Source: Adiantum capillus-veneris
Lineage: Eukaryota > Streptophyta > Polypodiopsida > Polypodiales > Pteridaceae
Direction of reading: 5' to 3'
Assembly: GCA_014529385.2 (NCBI GenBank)
Contig: CM043942.1
Span: forward strand, 21,064,991-21,128,990
Length of the DNA stretch: 64,000 nucleotides
The notes beneath the pieces were generated by a model. The model was not told where the DNA came from and did no database searches. It saw only the letters and a list, made by a program, of their open reading frames with translations. Every line of letters begins with the position of its first letter. Positions within the stretch are counted from its first letter, which is position 1. Both the position numbers and the translations under genes were made by a program. Of the stretch, positions 1-10,350 are shown in pieces.

Positions 1-205
1 AATCCTTGATCTTGAAACTGTTTTGAGTGTTGTTTCAAGTGCAGTTCACCAAAATTGCTCTCACTTTTGACAACCAACTCCAAATTGAGTCTGGTATAGC
101 TAGGAAAATCTTGTGATCAAGTGCCCAAAAATTTGATAGGATTTCTAATTTCAAACTTTTAGGGTACCCAGAACCAGTATCCAAAGGTCAGAAGACCACC
201 CAGAC

Positions 206-1644
206 TTGACTTTTAGGGACCTGACAAAGGCCCAAAGGTGCTTATTAAGGACTATCTTGAGATTATTGAGTGGGCTTGACATTAAGAAAGCTAAGACCAT
301 CAGGATGGAAACACAATCTACCAATCCTTTTGTAGATATAACGAGAGGTATGGCAAGCCAAGCGAGAAGTGCTGAAATGCCAATCCATCCACATTTTGAC
401 ACAAGCCCAGCTACATTTCCACCATGGATGTACCCAGATGTAACCATAGAACATGAATTTTATAAAAGTGGATTTACGGTCACAACAAGAAGACCATATG
501 TACCATCACCACCCCCTATAACTTACTCCTATTCAAATTAGAGCAGAACCTTGAGAAGACATGATAATGAGCCTATTTATAGCCAAGAGGAAATGCAAGA
601 AGAATCTCCTCAATCAGATTGTCAAGAAAGCAGTGACACCCACTTGGTCAAAAAATGTCCTCAGACGGAGATCACTCAAGTAAATTCCTATTGTCTAGAC
701 TCTGGTGTCATTCATTTGATCCAGATCACGACAACTCTCTCAGGAATTGTTCAGCTACCCAGTAGCTCGGAAAAAAAAACGGCGTACCAGTTCAAGTAGT
801 TACAAGAGTGCAAGCTCAAAAGGAATCTGCTAAGAACCCAAAGACAGAGAAAAGAGAAACTAACGCGAGTCCAAAGATGGGTGAACCAAAGACTGATACA
901 CCTAGTCAAACAACCAAGAGAAAATGGAATAGTTGGAAATCTAGAAAGGCTAGGATGAAATCATGTAGGGAACGAGAGTAGAAATCCTTAGCTGAGGAGC
1001 TTACCCAAGCTAAAGAGAAGATAAGACAACATGAGGTAATGGCATTTACTAATGCCAAACCAGTAAAAGTGGAGACTACCAGTGTACCCCAAGAAGAGAA
1101 ATTAGGTATCAGCGGTGCTGGTACGGGGCGTGACAGATACCAGGGGAGTACTGGTCGAGGCCGGGGTCGTGGTAATTTCCAGAGTCAAAGTGTGAATTGC
1201 TATACTTGTGGCAAGTGAGGGCATTTTGCGGCTTAGTGTCCAGAAACACCTGTTAGTGTGGCTACTGAGGCGAAAGCACCAGAACTAGTTCCTGTACGAG
1301 CAGTTACACGCAGCAAAGGGGTAGTGATTGAAGAAATCCCAAAAATCCCAGCAAAACCAGCTAATCCTGAAAGTAGCAAATGGACTCAACAGAGAGAGGT
1401 GTGGAAAGCCAAGGGTAAAGAAAAGGTGGTTGATGAATGGCAGGAGCAGAGAGAATTGGCGGCAAAAATCACAGAGGATTTAGCCAAGAAGTTACCAGAG
1501 CAACCAGAGAATTCTGATGCTCGGATCGTTCAGAAGATACCAGCAAAGTCTTCTGAGAAAGCACAACCAGATCAATCAGGGTCTGGAACACATGAGACCA
1601 CGTTGGCTACAGTTCAGGGATTGATGGAAGAATTAGGGGACTAA
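206..1644 (+). pseudogene. G1 gag with CCHC zinc knuckle, broken
   Basis: Gag would form the retrotransposon particle and bind RNA. Pieces at 206-541 and 551-799 are followed by a frame-1 stretch at 781-1644 that is rich in Lys, Glu and Gln. A Gly/Arg-rich patch leads into a knuckle at 1198-1242 with the spacing C-x2-C-x4-H-x4-C. That knuckle carries in-frame TGA (1216-1218) and TAG (1234-1236). Another TAG interrupts the frame near 980. Downstream of the knuckle (1258-1644) the sequence is charged and probably disordered. The N-terminal piece is assigned by position and weak resemblance only; the knuckle is the firm evidence. Confidence 0.72.
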
Positions 1645-1857
1645 CAAGGGAGCTGAAAGCACTATAACAAAGGAATGGTATTGTACAGATACTACCAATT
1701 CTTCAAGTTTTGATAGCAACTCCGATCATGAGAAGGAGGAAATTCATGTCAAAATTTGTGATAGAATTCAGAAACTCACGGTGGAGCTAGAGGACATTAG
1801 AAAAACTTTGCCTGAAGTTGCAAAAATTTCATCATACAGCGAAGGAAGGCTGAGGTG

Positions 1858-2498
1858 GAAACCAAAATGGTTGACTTGGCTGCTGTCAGAGATGATGAAG
1901 TGCCAGTGATCCATGTAGATTATAAAATAAGGAAACAGTGGGAGCCACTATCTGGTGTCATACTAGATGGGGGAGCAGGGGTAAACATCCTGGGGCACAT
2001 CTTTAGCAAAGGATGGGAATTACAAATTTGAAACCTGCACCTTTCAAAGTTTGAATGGCGGACCATCAGGTAGTGCAGGCAACTGGTATGATAGAAGGCA
2101 TGCAGATAAGAGTGGGCAAGGAAAAGTTCAAAACTAGCTTCCTAGTATTAGACTTGCAAGGCGCATATGGAATGCTATTAGGGCACCCATGGTTGTGAAC
2201 AGCACATGCTGTTCATGGCTATGCTAATAAGATGTTGACAATACGAGGTGCCAGTAGCTGCAGAATCCAGATTCAAACGAACATCACTAGGAGCTGGAAA
2301 AAGGAGCTGAGACCTGAAGAGATTTGCCATAAGTATAAGGTTAAGAAAATTGAGAGAACGCTCACAGCAATGAATATTTTTCCATTAGCCGAGAGAGATC
2401 TCAATGCAGTGTTACTGGACAAAGATCAAGCTGAAAAGCAAAAGAAGCAATTCCCAGGCCAGTTCACTGAGCAGAACTTTGGAGGAAGACAAGTTTAG
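1858..2498 (+). pseudogene. G1 aspartic protease region and linker
   Basis: In frame 1, codons at 1957-1995 read V-I-L-D-G-G-A-G-V-N-I-L-G, which matches the active-site loop of retroviral-type aspartic proteases (D-[ST]-G-A) with Gly in place of Ser/Thr. The catalytic Asp codon is at 1966-1968. Several stops follow between 2030 and 2240, so the domain is not translatable. The open stretch 2232-2498 is a Lys-rich linker between protease and RT with no recognised motif. The position between the gag knuckle and RT supports the call. Confidence 0.6.
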
Positions 2499-2540
2499 CT
2501 AACTAGAAGACAAGAAGAACCAGTTAATTCCAGTATAGGA

Positions 2541-3756
2541 GTGGATTATGAACACTTGGAAGAAGTTACTAAGAATCAAAATGGCAGTCCAGAACAGAAT
2601 AGCAGTTCAAAAATCAGAGGACCATCCTGGGATTACGCTGAGGAATCAACCAAGAGAAAAGGCGGAGGGCCTAACTGGTTACTTCCAGATGACCAAGAAA
2701 CAGAGGAATGGAATTTAGTTTCTAAGGAAAATCCGAGATTGATCAAAGTCAACAAGCATCTAAATTCTAAGATGAAAGAGAAGGCTCGACATATGTTCTA
2801 GTAGTACAAGGATGTATTCGCATGGGAACATACTAATCTTAAAGGAGTAGATCCAGAGGTATGTCATCGAATACCATTGAAACTAGATGCTGGACCAGTA
2901 CGGCTGCAGCGATACCGAGTGAATCCAAATTACACTAAGAAGGTCAAGGAAGGGATTGATAACCTTCTAAAGGTTGGGTTCATTACTGAAGTAGCTAGTA
3001 GTGACTGGTTATTCCCTATGTGGTGGTACCCAAGTAAAATGGCAAGCTCAGAGTGTGTGTGGATTATAGGAAGCTGAACGCTCAAACAATTAAGGATCCA
3101 TTTCCATTACCATTTATGGATATATTGCTTGATGAAATCGCAGGATATGAAATGTATAGCTTTATGGATGGTTATAGTGGCTATAACCAATTACAGATTT
3201 CTCTTGAAGACCGGAGTAAACCCACTTTCATTACTGAGTGGGGAGCATTCATGTATCTGGTAATGCCATTTGGTCTTTGCAATGCACCAGCCACTTTTCA
3301 GCAATGTATGATGGAAATATTCTATGAATTCCTTCACCAATTCCTTGCCATATTTATGGATGATTTTACTATGTATTCAACGGAGGAGAAGCATTTACTT
3401 TTTCTCGAAATTGTTTTCTAGCACTGCCAGGAAAAGAGGATTTATTTAAATCCATTCAAATCTGTTTTCTTAGTCTGGAAAGGACAGTTACTAGGACACG
3501 TAGTGTCCAGGAATGGTATAGAAATGGCCAATGACAAGATCCAATGTGTCCAACAGGCCAAGGCACCTCGGAACGTGTCAGAGTTAAGCTCTTTTCTGGG
3601 ATATATCAATTTTTATCGATGATTTGTGCACAAGTTTGCTTCCCAGGCATTACCTTTGTATGAACTTACAAAGAAGACCAATAAGTTCAGTTGGACAAAT
3701 GAATGTGAGGAGAGCTTTCAAAATTTAAAGAATGTTATTATCAGTAAGCCAGTTCT
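2541..3756 (+). pseudogene. G1 reverse transcriptase, frameshifted
   Basis: RNA-directed DNA polymerase domain in pieces. The linker at 2541-2801 ends in a stop, and 2877-3077 carries the entry motif (KVGFITEVASSDW). A frameshift near 3050 moves to 3053-3421, with VDYRKLNAQTIKDPFPLP, FMDGYSGYNQ and MPFGLCNAPATFQ. The catalytic loop FMDD is at 3353-3364, a variant of the usual YxDD. A stop at 3419-3421 interrupts the thumb. The following connection region (LLGHVVSRNGIEM, then SFLGYINFYR) is readable to about 3756 with further stops. The family assignment is secure; the copy cannot be functional. Confidence 0.88.
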
Positions 3757-4374
3757 TTGACGACCAAATTGAGACGTCATGTACATGTTGATGCTTTAGG
3801 ACTGGCGATGGGAGCAATACTGGCTCAACCCAAAGGTAGAACCGATTATCCAGTATACTTTTCCAGTCGGTTCAATCAGGCTGAACAAGGGTATACAGCT
3901 ACTGAAAGAGAAGCTTTAGGGATGGTTTTCAGTGCTACCAAGTTCATACATTATTTGCTGGGCAAGCTATTTCATCTTTACGTGGATCACCAGGCCTTAT
4001 TATTTCTTATCAATAAAGTCATTAGTCAAGGTAGAGTGATACGCTGGATGATGCTCCTAATGGAATTTGAATTTTGTATCTTCCATAAGCCCGGCAAGAA
4101 CCATTGTGGTGTTGATTTCCTGTCCAGGAGTACGGATGGATACTCTGAGGTGTCTTTAAGAGACGAGCCAGTAGATGCAGAACTATTCCAGTTAACAGCG
4201 GTAGAATCAATTGATCCAGAACTGTGTGAGGTATATTAGTTTCTTTCTAAAGGAGGATTCCCAGATAATTGGACTCAGAATCAGAAGAAGGATTTGATTA
4301 TTAAGAGTTTGAAGTTCACCATCATTGGAGGATCACTTTACAGATTGGGAGTTGATGGTGTTCTTCGCAGAATG
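3757..4374 (+). pseudogene. G1 RNase H domain
   Basis: This is the RNase H domain that degrades the RNA strand of the RNA/DNA hybrid. Visible landmarks are VDALGLAMGAIL (first Asp), TATEREAL (Glu), YVDHQALLFL (second Asp) and GVDFLSR (last Asp), in the order expected for gypsy elements. The frame is open to 4239, then a TAG, then readable tether sequence (SLYRLGVDGVLRRMG) to 4374. A frameshift separates it from the RT upstream. The tether normally leads into the integrase zinc finger, but here it ends abruptly. Confidence 0.85.
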
Positions 4375-5127
4375 GGTAGAAGCTAAGGCTCTTCCCGACA
4401 ACACGGAAAAATGTACTGCTATGTTTCTATTTGAAAATATTGTTTGTCGATACGCATGTCCTGTGGAGATTGTGTCAGATCAAGGTACGCATTTTATAAT
4501 GACACTATGGATATTCTCATGGATATGCTTTCAGTCAAGCATCAAAAATCCACACCATATTATCCTAGATGCAATGGGCAAGCCGAAAGCAGTAACAAGA
4601 CTGTCAAGACTATTCTCACTAAGATTGTGCAGAAAGAGCCACATCAGTGGGACTTGAAACTTCAAAAAGCTCTATGGGCATATCTGACAGCTTATAAGGT
4701 CACCACGGGATTGACACCATTTAGAATGGTGTATGGCACCGAAGCTGTTGTGCCTATGGAATTTGTCATACCAAGTCTTAGGATGGCAGTCGAGTATGGG
4801 TTAGATTTTAATCACAATCTAAGACAGAGACTGGAGGAGTTAACACAGTTGGATGAGTTAAGGTAGAGAGCTATTCTGGAACAAGAAATTGTTCAGCAAA
4901 GAAGGAAACACTGGCATGACAGACGAATCAGAGTAAGGGAGTTTCAAAAAGGAGATTTGGTTCTGTTATATCAGTCAAATCTAGGCCCTAAGAAACCAAA
5001 CTTAAAAATAGCTTGGGCAGGTCCATACAAAGTTGATTGGGTGTTCTCCAATGGGATAGTTAGACTGAAACATTTATCAGGAAATCTTTCAATGAAAATA
5101 TTTAGACAGCTCTTTTTAAGTCTTTGA
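4375..5127 (+). pseudogene. G1 integrase lacking zinc finger and first catalytic Asp
   Basis: The piece starts inside the catalytic core (WVEAKALPDN), continues through the second Asp (VEIVSDQGTHF, in the frame open to 4657), then shifts frame. The glutamate motif (YYPRCNGQAES) and the conserved GLTPFRMVYGTEAVVP lie in the second frame (4444-4866). A C-terminal part (FQKGDLVLLYQ, then AGPYKV) is readable to about 5127 after a TAG at 4864-4866. The HHCC zinc finger and first Asp expected between the RNase H tether and WVEAK are absent, which points to an internal deletion at about 4374. Confidence 0.82.
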
Positions 5128-5982
5128 TATACTCCTCCATCCAGTGCGTTGAAGGTGACCGATTGATCAAGTTCACATACGTACTTAATGCTTCTGCCCA
5201 AAGCTCAAGCAGTAGGCTTGCATGTAGCCGCATGCTTCATGCTTGCTCCATGATTGTCATATTCATCCTTTTCAAAACTCCGTTTTGTTGAGGTGTCCTT
5301 AGGGTTGTCTTTTGCCTTCAAATGTCATTGTTAGCATAGAAGATTTTTAAAGCTTGGCTACAATATTCGCCTTCATTGTTGGATCTAAGGCATTTAAGAT
5401 TGGTACCTGCTTTGTTTTCCACAAAGGCTTTCCACCTTTGAAATATGGAAAACACATCGGATTTAGTCTTCATTGCATAAACCCATGTTTCCCTTGTTGC
5501 ATCATCTATGAAAGTTACATAGTACAATGAACGTCCAAGGGATGGCATACTCGCAGGACCCCATACATTAGAATGAATCAATTCAAGTTTTTTTTTTTCT
5601 TTCATTTCTTACTTTTAGGAATTTTACCCTCTTTTGTTTATCGTAAACACAATCCTCAAACAACTCTAAGTCCACTTCTTTCAAACCTACTAGAAGCTTC
5701 TTTGATTGAAAGATTTGCATTCCTTTGGCACTCATATACCCAAGCCAATAATGCCACAATGCACCATCCAACTGGAGATCTTCCAACGTTTGTTTTTTAA
5801 TGTAATGTTATGACCTTCATCATCCAGCTGACCTGTAGAGATCAAGTTTTTACGAAGAGAGGGAACCTGCCTAACATCTTTAAGCTTTCATTCATTTCCA
5901 TTTGCAGTTTTGACACAAATTGTACCTTTTTCGATCATTTAACAAGATTCATCATCTCCTAAGTATATATACCCAAAATTAC
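5128..5982 (-). pseudogene. Copia-A pol: GAG-pre-integrase and integrase core
   Basis: Minus-strand Ty1/copia sequence. From high to low coordinate it holds the pre-integrase region (ALWHYWLGYMSAKGMQ), the first Asp region (LELIHSNVWGP; the usual HSD is HSN here), FIDDATRETWVY, a second-Asp region (LRSNNEGEYCS, Asp to Asn) and PQQNGVLKRMN. At 5270-5272 the expected catalytic Glu codon reads Lys. The match ends near 5128 (NALDGGV) against G1. It is collinear with Copia-B 19725-20670. The rest of pol is not in the window. Frames are broken by stops, for example at 5583. Confidence 0.88.
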
Positions 5983-7996
5983 GCTACCCAACTCCTTATC
6001 ATCTATGTACATATCTTTTTTCCATGTACCTAAAGTATATTTCAGGGAATTTAACACTAATAGCCATGCGATCAAACCATGGTGCCCATAGGATTACATC
6101 CTCATGCTTGAGAGGAGAGATGAAGAAATCCTCCTTGTCCACATAGCTTTGGACATGAGCCTTAATTTTCCAATTAAGGGAGTGACTGAGGCTTCTTGCC
6201 CCTTGAAAGCACCATCGGCAGGTAGGACATCTCCCATCTCATAGGCTTGGATGCCTAGATTGGTGGCCAACTTTGTGGATATGAAATTGTGAGTAGAACC
6301 AGTGTCAAAGAGAATGAAAGCATCATGTGCTCTTACCTTTCCCCAAGCATGTCATAGAGGATATGCTTTGTGATGAGCATCCTCTTCTTGAATTTCAACC
6401 AAGGTAACTCTAGGAGGCTCATTACGTGTATTCTTGTGGGGGCAAGCACGATAGGCATGCCCTTGCTCCCCGCACTTGAAACAACAGTTATCCGCACTTG
6501 AAACAATGGTTATCTTTTTGATAATGCTCTAGCTCTTCAGGAGAGAGTTTATTTTTGCCTTTATAAACTCCCTTCTCCTTGGCTTTGTTGTTGTTGGCAT
6601 TGCCTTTGGGAGACTTTTGGACGTTGTCTTTCCCCTTAAGCTCATTACGGTCCTTGTTTTCCATGGGCTTAAGAATTTCTCTTAGCCCCTTGTTGGAAGT
6701 TGATTCGTGAAGCCACCATGGTATGGTGTATAATCGCAGATATGGTGCTAGGACCTTGGGAGTTAACATACTCCACCATATCCTCTAATAAACCCGCGCA
6801 AAATTGTTGTTTTTGCTCTCCAAAATCCATCTTTTTGTAGACAATGGCTTTGAGATGTAAATCAAAACTTGTCTACATATTTGTGAGTAGATTCATAGGG
6901 AGAGATCTTCAAGCTTCGCCATTCGGTGAGTACTTTGTCTTTGGCATCGCTAGCCAAAAAATGCTTCATGATGGAAGCTCTTAAATATTTCCATGTTGTG
7001 TAGCTCTTAAAGCTTTCCATGTTCATGGAGCTTCACCGTTTTCTCGTAGGCTAGACCACCATTGCCTTGTGGACTTTTGAAAATGCATAGCTACATGATG
7101 TAGCTTAGAGGACTCCATGAAGCCCTCATCTCCAAACACCACATCGAATTGTTTGGATAAAGACCAAGACTTTGTCTGTAGCACCAAAGATGCCATTGTA
7201 GGTAAGGAAAGAGATCCTCTTTCCTCCCTCTTTGAACTTTTTGAGCTTGGACAACCTTTTCTAGGCGGCATAGGATTTCCTATGGCCTCTTCTCTTGGGC
7301 GATTTGAGAGCTGCACCATCACTTTCTTCAAAAGAGGAAGAGGATGAGGAGGATGGAGAATAGGGTGACCTCTTTCTCGCCTTTTTCTTCCATTGTTCCT
7401 CCTTTCCTGCACAATCACTTTCTTCAGAAGAGGAAGAGGATGAGGAAGATGGAGAAGAGAGTGACCTCTTTCTTGCCTTTTTCTTCTCTTGTTTTCTCTC
7501 TTCCCTCTCTGAATTATGGTGAAGTGGAGTATGCGATGGTCTTCTCCAATTAGGGGGTGTTGGAGAGCGTTTTGCCCGCCGTCTTCGTGGAGCCATCTCT
7601 GCCAAGGTGGCAGGAGACTCACTTATTTCTCGTTCTTTCGTTGGGGCTCTACCGTTGAAACTTGGGTTCTCCTTTGAGAGGGAGATGCCTCATCTAGTAG
7701 TAGGTTTTTGAGCCCTTTGTACGGATCCTCCTCTTCTTCCCTTATTGTAGAGAGTCCTCTTTTAAAAGTCTCACAGGAGCCTTCCAAGGTACTCTCTCTT
7801 CTTGGTGGGGAGTTTGGAGAATACCATGGGTGCGCAATTGTTGTAGCACTTCACCTTGGAGGGATGGATTTCCCAGGGCTTGTTGAAGCCTAGAAACAAG
7901 ATAGTTTACAAGCATAGGGGCATCATTAGTTGCTCTTTCATTAGCAAAATCAAAGATATCAACATTCATTTCAATCTCTTTTCCGTTGTCAGCCAT
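5983..7996 (-). pseudogene. Gypsy-D gag and start of protease region
   Basis: The minus-strand ATG at 7996 opens MADNGKEIEMNVDIF, matching the Gypsy-C gag start. Then come a Ser/Arg-rich stretch (about 7260-7600), a capsid-like part (EGFMESSKLHHVAMHFQKS), a Lys-rich linker (VYKGKNKLSPEELE) and a CCHC start (HCFKCG) near 6490. The knuckle is broken by a short local duplication of about 20 bp near 6465-6510. Protease-side sequence ends at 5983, the inversion breakpoint. Several frameshifts and stops make it non-functional. In its unrearranged orientation it was on the same strand as 10351-13557. Confidence 0.82.
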
Positions 7997-8042
7997 ACTA
8001 GCAAATTTTAGGTGTAAATTGTTACTTGTACTTTGGCACTTC

Positions 8043-8393
8043 AAGCCCTAGTTTCTACTCCTCTTTACCTTCAAAGATAAGCACTCAAGCGTCTATACCC
8101 GTGGCTCAAATATTATTAATTTCAAGGAATAGAAGAGAGGGTTTAACAGAGCCAAGATAGCACAGGTTCCTGTCAAGCTTATTATAGCTCAATAATGGTT
8201 AAGCCATAGGCAACCCCCGTAGGACTCCATTATTAAGACCATAGCTCTCGACGGTATCCCCGTTAACTTCATAAAGCAGGCTTGCTTCAAGGATTAGGAA
8301 TTCCTATTCTACTTACTCTTTTGCAATTAATAACACCAATCATTTGTAGCAAGCTTGAGGACCTCTCTTCTTGAGCAAGAAAAGAGAAACCAA
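8043..8393 (-). other. Gypsy-D untranslated leader between LTR and gag
   Basis: No coding sequence is supported here. It aligns with the Gypsy-C leader (31780-32130), sharing the sentences around 'GCTCAATAATGG', 'ACTCCATTATTAAG' and 'AGCAAGAAAAGAGAAACCAA'. It is 5' untranslated retroelement RNA, without the primer-binding site. Confidence 0.7.
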
Positions 8394-9925
8394 TGTAACA
8401 TTTAATGCACTAGTAACTTGTGTGTAGTGGAAATTATAACATAGTGAGCATTCCATTAAGAACAAGTTCCTAATGAGCATAGAAAGAGTACTTAGTTTGA
8501 GAAAGCAACATAGCAATTTACACCTAGCTAATTTGGCATAGACAATACTTGAAAAAAGAGAGAAATAGAACAATTGACGACACTTGACGACCTGATTTAC
8601 ATGGAGCCGATCCCCCCTTCAAAAAGGCCTTGTATTATAGCTTCTCCCATCAAAGGATACTTTTGTACAATACAATCTTTGTGTTCCTTGACAAAACTCG
8701 TTGGTGCAATGAAGTTGGAAGCTTCATACACCAAATTATGCTTGAAAAACACACCTAGTGTCCCTAGCCTCAGAGTCCCAAGACCTGACACACCTTCAAA
8801 AATGGTGAGAGCTAGCAGGGAATGAGGAAAGATTGAGAGGAAGAAGATGTATCTTACGAGAAAGAAGTATTCTCCTCACATAATCACTCTAATAGCATAG
8901 CTTAGCTTAGTAATTAGCATGGTAGAGAAGAAGAGCATGCCATTGAAGCTTGGCTCTTGGTGGATTTGCATTCCATAGCCAAGAGTTGTTGGTGTAGGCC
9001 TCTACTTCTCAATGCTTGGAGAAGGAGATGGAGTTCTTGCTCAACACATGAGTTTTGTGTGTGTAGAAAAGTTGGTTAGACTAAAAATGCCAACTCTCTC
9101 TCTCTACTTGGTCGACCCTCTTGCTTTTTGCTCTTGCTGTCTTCCCATTCACTCTTGTAAAGCTTAGCCAATCACAAATTAACAAGTGTCTCCCTTTTCC
9201 CTTTTGTGAGAGATTTAGGTAATTAAATAATTTAATTAAATTCTCATTGAACCTTTTAGTCTTCTAGCCAATAGGAATCGAGCAAGCCATTGGACTGTTG
9301 GATGCTCATTGGACCCCTTCATAGACTATCCAATACTCTTCTAGGGAGATTAATTTCTATTGGTTCTTTTATCAAGCATTTTTAAATTTATTAGACTAAT
9401 TTTACTCTAGCCTAATTCTCATTGGCCCATCTCTATGGCCATCCCATAGGATTTGAGGGGAGGTTGGGGGCAACTAGGCTAGGAGCCTGCCATGTGTCCA
9501 TTATTCCCTTTGGGGAGAGCTTGGGAGTGTGTGTGTGTGTGTGTGCGAGTTTCTCTCTCATCCGCTATCATTAGGGCTTGCCCCCTCCTTCCTAGGGATG
9601 TGGGAAGACTTTTTAGTCTTCTCATAACCATCCAATTTTCCCCCACTTTGGCCATTGGACAATTGAATTAAATTTAGGAACTTTAGCCTATGGAAGTCTT
9701 AATGGAGCTTAACCTTAGGTCTTTTAAGCCCCATTGAAGCACATTTCTCTTTTGCAGACCGTCCCCCTTTGGATCCCTATTTTCCCTCCTTTGGATCACT
9801 GCAGCGATCGGTCCAGCAACCTTACCAATATTCTAGCTTTTACTCTCCTGGTACTTCCCCATATTAAATGGTCAGTTTAACACGAGAAAATCATTTGGGA
9901 GAATTAGATATTAGTTTTTATGAAA
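8394..9925 (-). repeat. Gypsy-D 5' LTR (inverted)
   Basis: This 1.53-kb LTR is the reverse complement of 13558-15197. Its low end (TGTAACATTTAATG) is the LTR 3' end and abuts the gag leader. Its high end, ATTAGTTTTTATGA, corresponds to the TGTCATAAAA start with one base changed. The flanking AATGC (9926-9930) pairs with GTATT (15198-15202, reverse complement AATAC) as a 5-bp target duplication with one mismatch. The primer site expected at the low end is missing: Gypsy-C has GCTCTGATACCA there, but this copy goes straight from GAGAAACCAA to the LTR. An (GT)n run lies near 9527-9546. Confidence 0.85.
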
Positions 9926-10350
9926 AATGCTCTTAAGTTTGATGGTGGTGTCGGTGTTCACCTAAGCGAGGAAGTGCGAAGGAGAAGCATAATTGAATCA
10001 TCAAATGATGCACTATCAGTGAAAACAAGAGGAAGGCCGAAGGAGAGGTTCAAAAATCAAAAATGTCGTGATCGCTCAAGATGGAACAAGTCACCCACAA
10101 AGTCAGTTCTTGAGTATTGGAATTGCGGCAAGAAGGGACACTTCAAGAAGGATTCTTGGTCCAAGAAGAAGAAGGGAGTCAGAGTCTCAAGACAACAAGC
10201 CAACATTGAAAGCCAATGAGGCAGGTAAAGTAGTGCAAGATGCTCTAATTCTTTCACTAGACAATGTATCCAATTCTTGGATAGTCGACTCTCGAGCTTC
10301 ATTCCAAGGGACACCACATAAGCAACATTTCCAAGATTACACCAAGGTAA
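9926..10350 (+). pseudogene. Copia-A gag 3' part and knuckle (inverted piece)
   Basis: Collinear with Copia-B 19319-19728: NALKFDGGVGVHLSEE, GRPKERFKNQK, the zinc knuckle (WNCGKKGHFKKDSWSKKKK) and VSNSWIVDSRAS at the protease start. In the knuckle the first and last Cys are changed to Tyr and Ser. Copia-B keeps both Cys but has lost the GHFKK segment, so the two copies complement each other's damage. The piece lies on the plus strand while the rest of Copia-A is on minus, because of the inversion. It begins with target-duplication bases AATGC and ends at GGTAA. Confidence 0.85.

Larger units (their letters stand above)
1..5127 (+). mobile_element. G1: decayed Ty3/gypsy retrotransposon, no LTR seen
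   Basis: The domain order gag, CCHC knuckle, protease, reverse transcriptase, RNase H, integrase is that of Ty3/gypsy elements. The reading frame breaks many times by stops and frameshifts, so the copy is dead. Positions 1-205 hold no recognisable coding sequence and are probably 5' untranslated DNA; the 5' LTR, if any, lies left of the window. At the right the integrase C-terminus runs directly into minus-strand Copia-A near 5127 with no 3' LTR, so the right end is a truncation or rearrangement. No chromodomain is visible, and the RT differs from the other gypsy elements here (FMDD instead of FFDD), so it is another lineage. Confidence 0.88.
5983..10350. other. Inferred inversion of about 4.4 kb
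   Basis: Both breakpoints cut two elements at once. At 5982/5983 Copia-A pol (minus) abuts Gypsy-D protease (minus). At 10350/10351 Copia-A gag (plus) abuts the continuation of Gypsy-D pol (plus). Reversing 5983-10350 rejoins Copia-A gag to pol at GGTAATTTTGGG and Gypsy-D at the point matching GGTTGC/ACCATT in Gypsy-C, and puts both Gypsy-D LTRs in the same direction. GTAA is present at both copia sides of the break, consistent with a staggered break and fill-in. The homology is seen; the single-event history is inferred. Confidence 0.8.

Noticed and set aside
7117-7553. Plus-strand frames opposite Gypsy-D gag
   Set aside because: Antisense shadows of the Ser/Arg-rich gag coding sequence.
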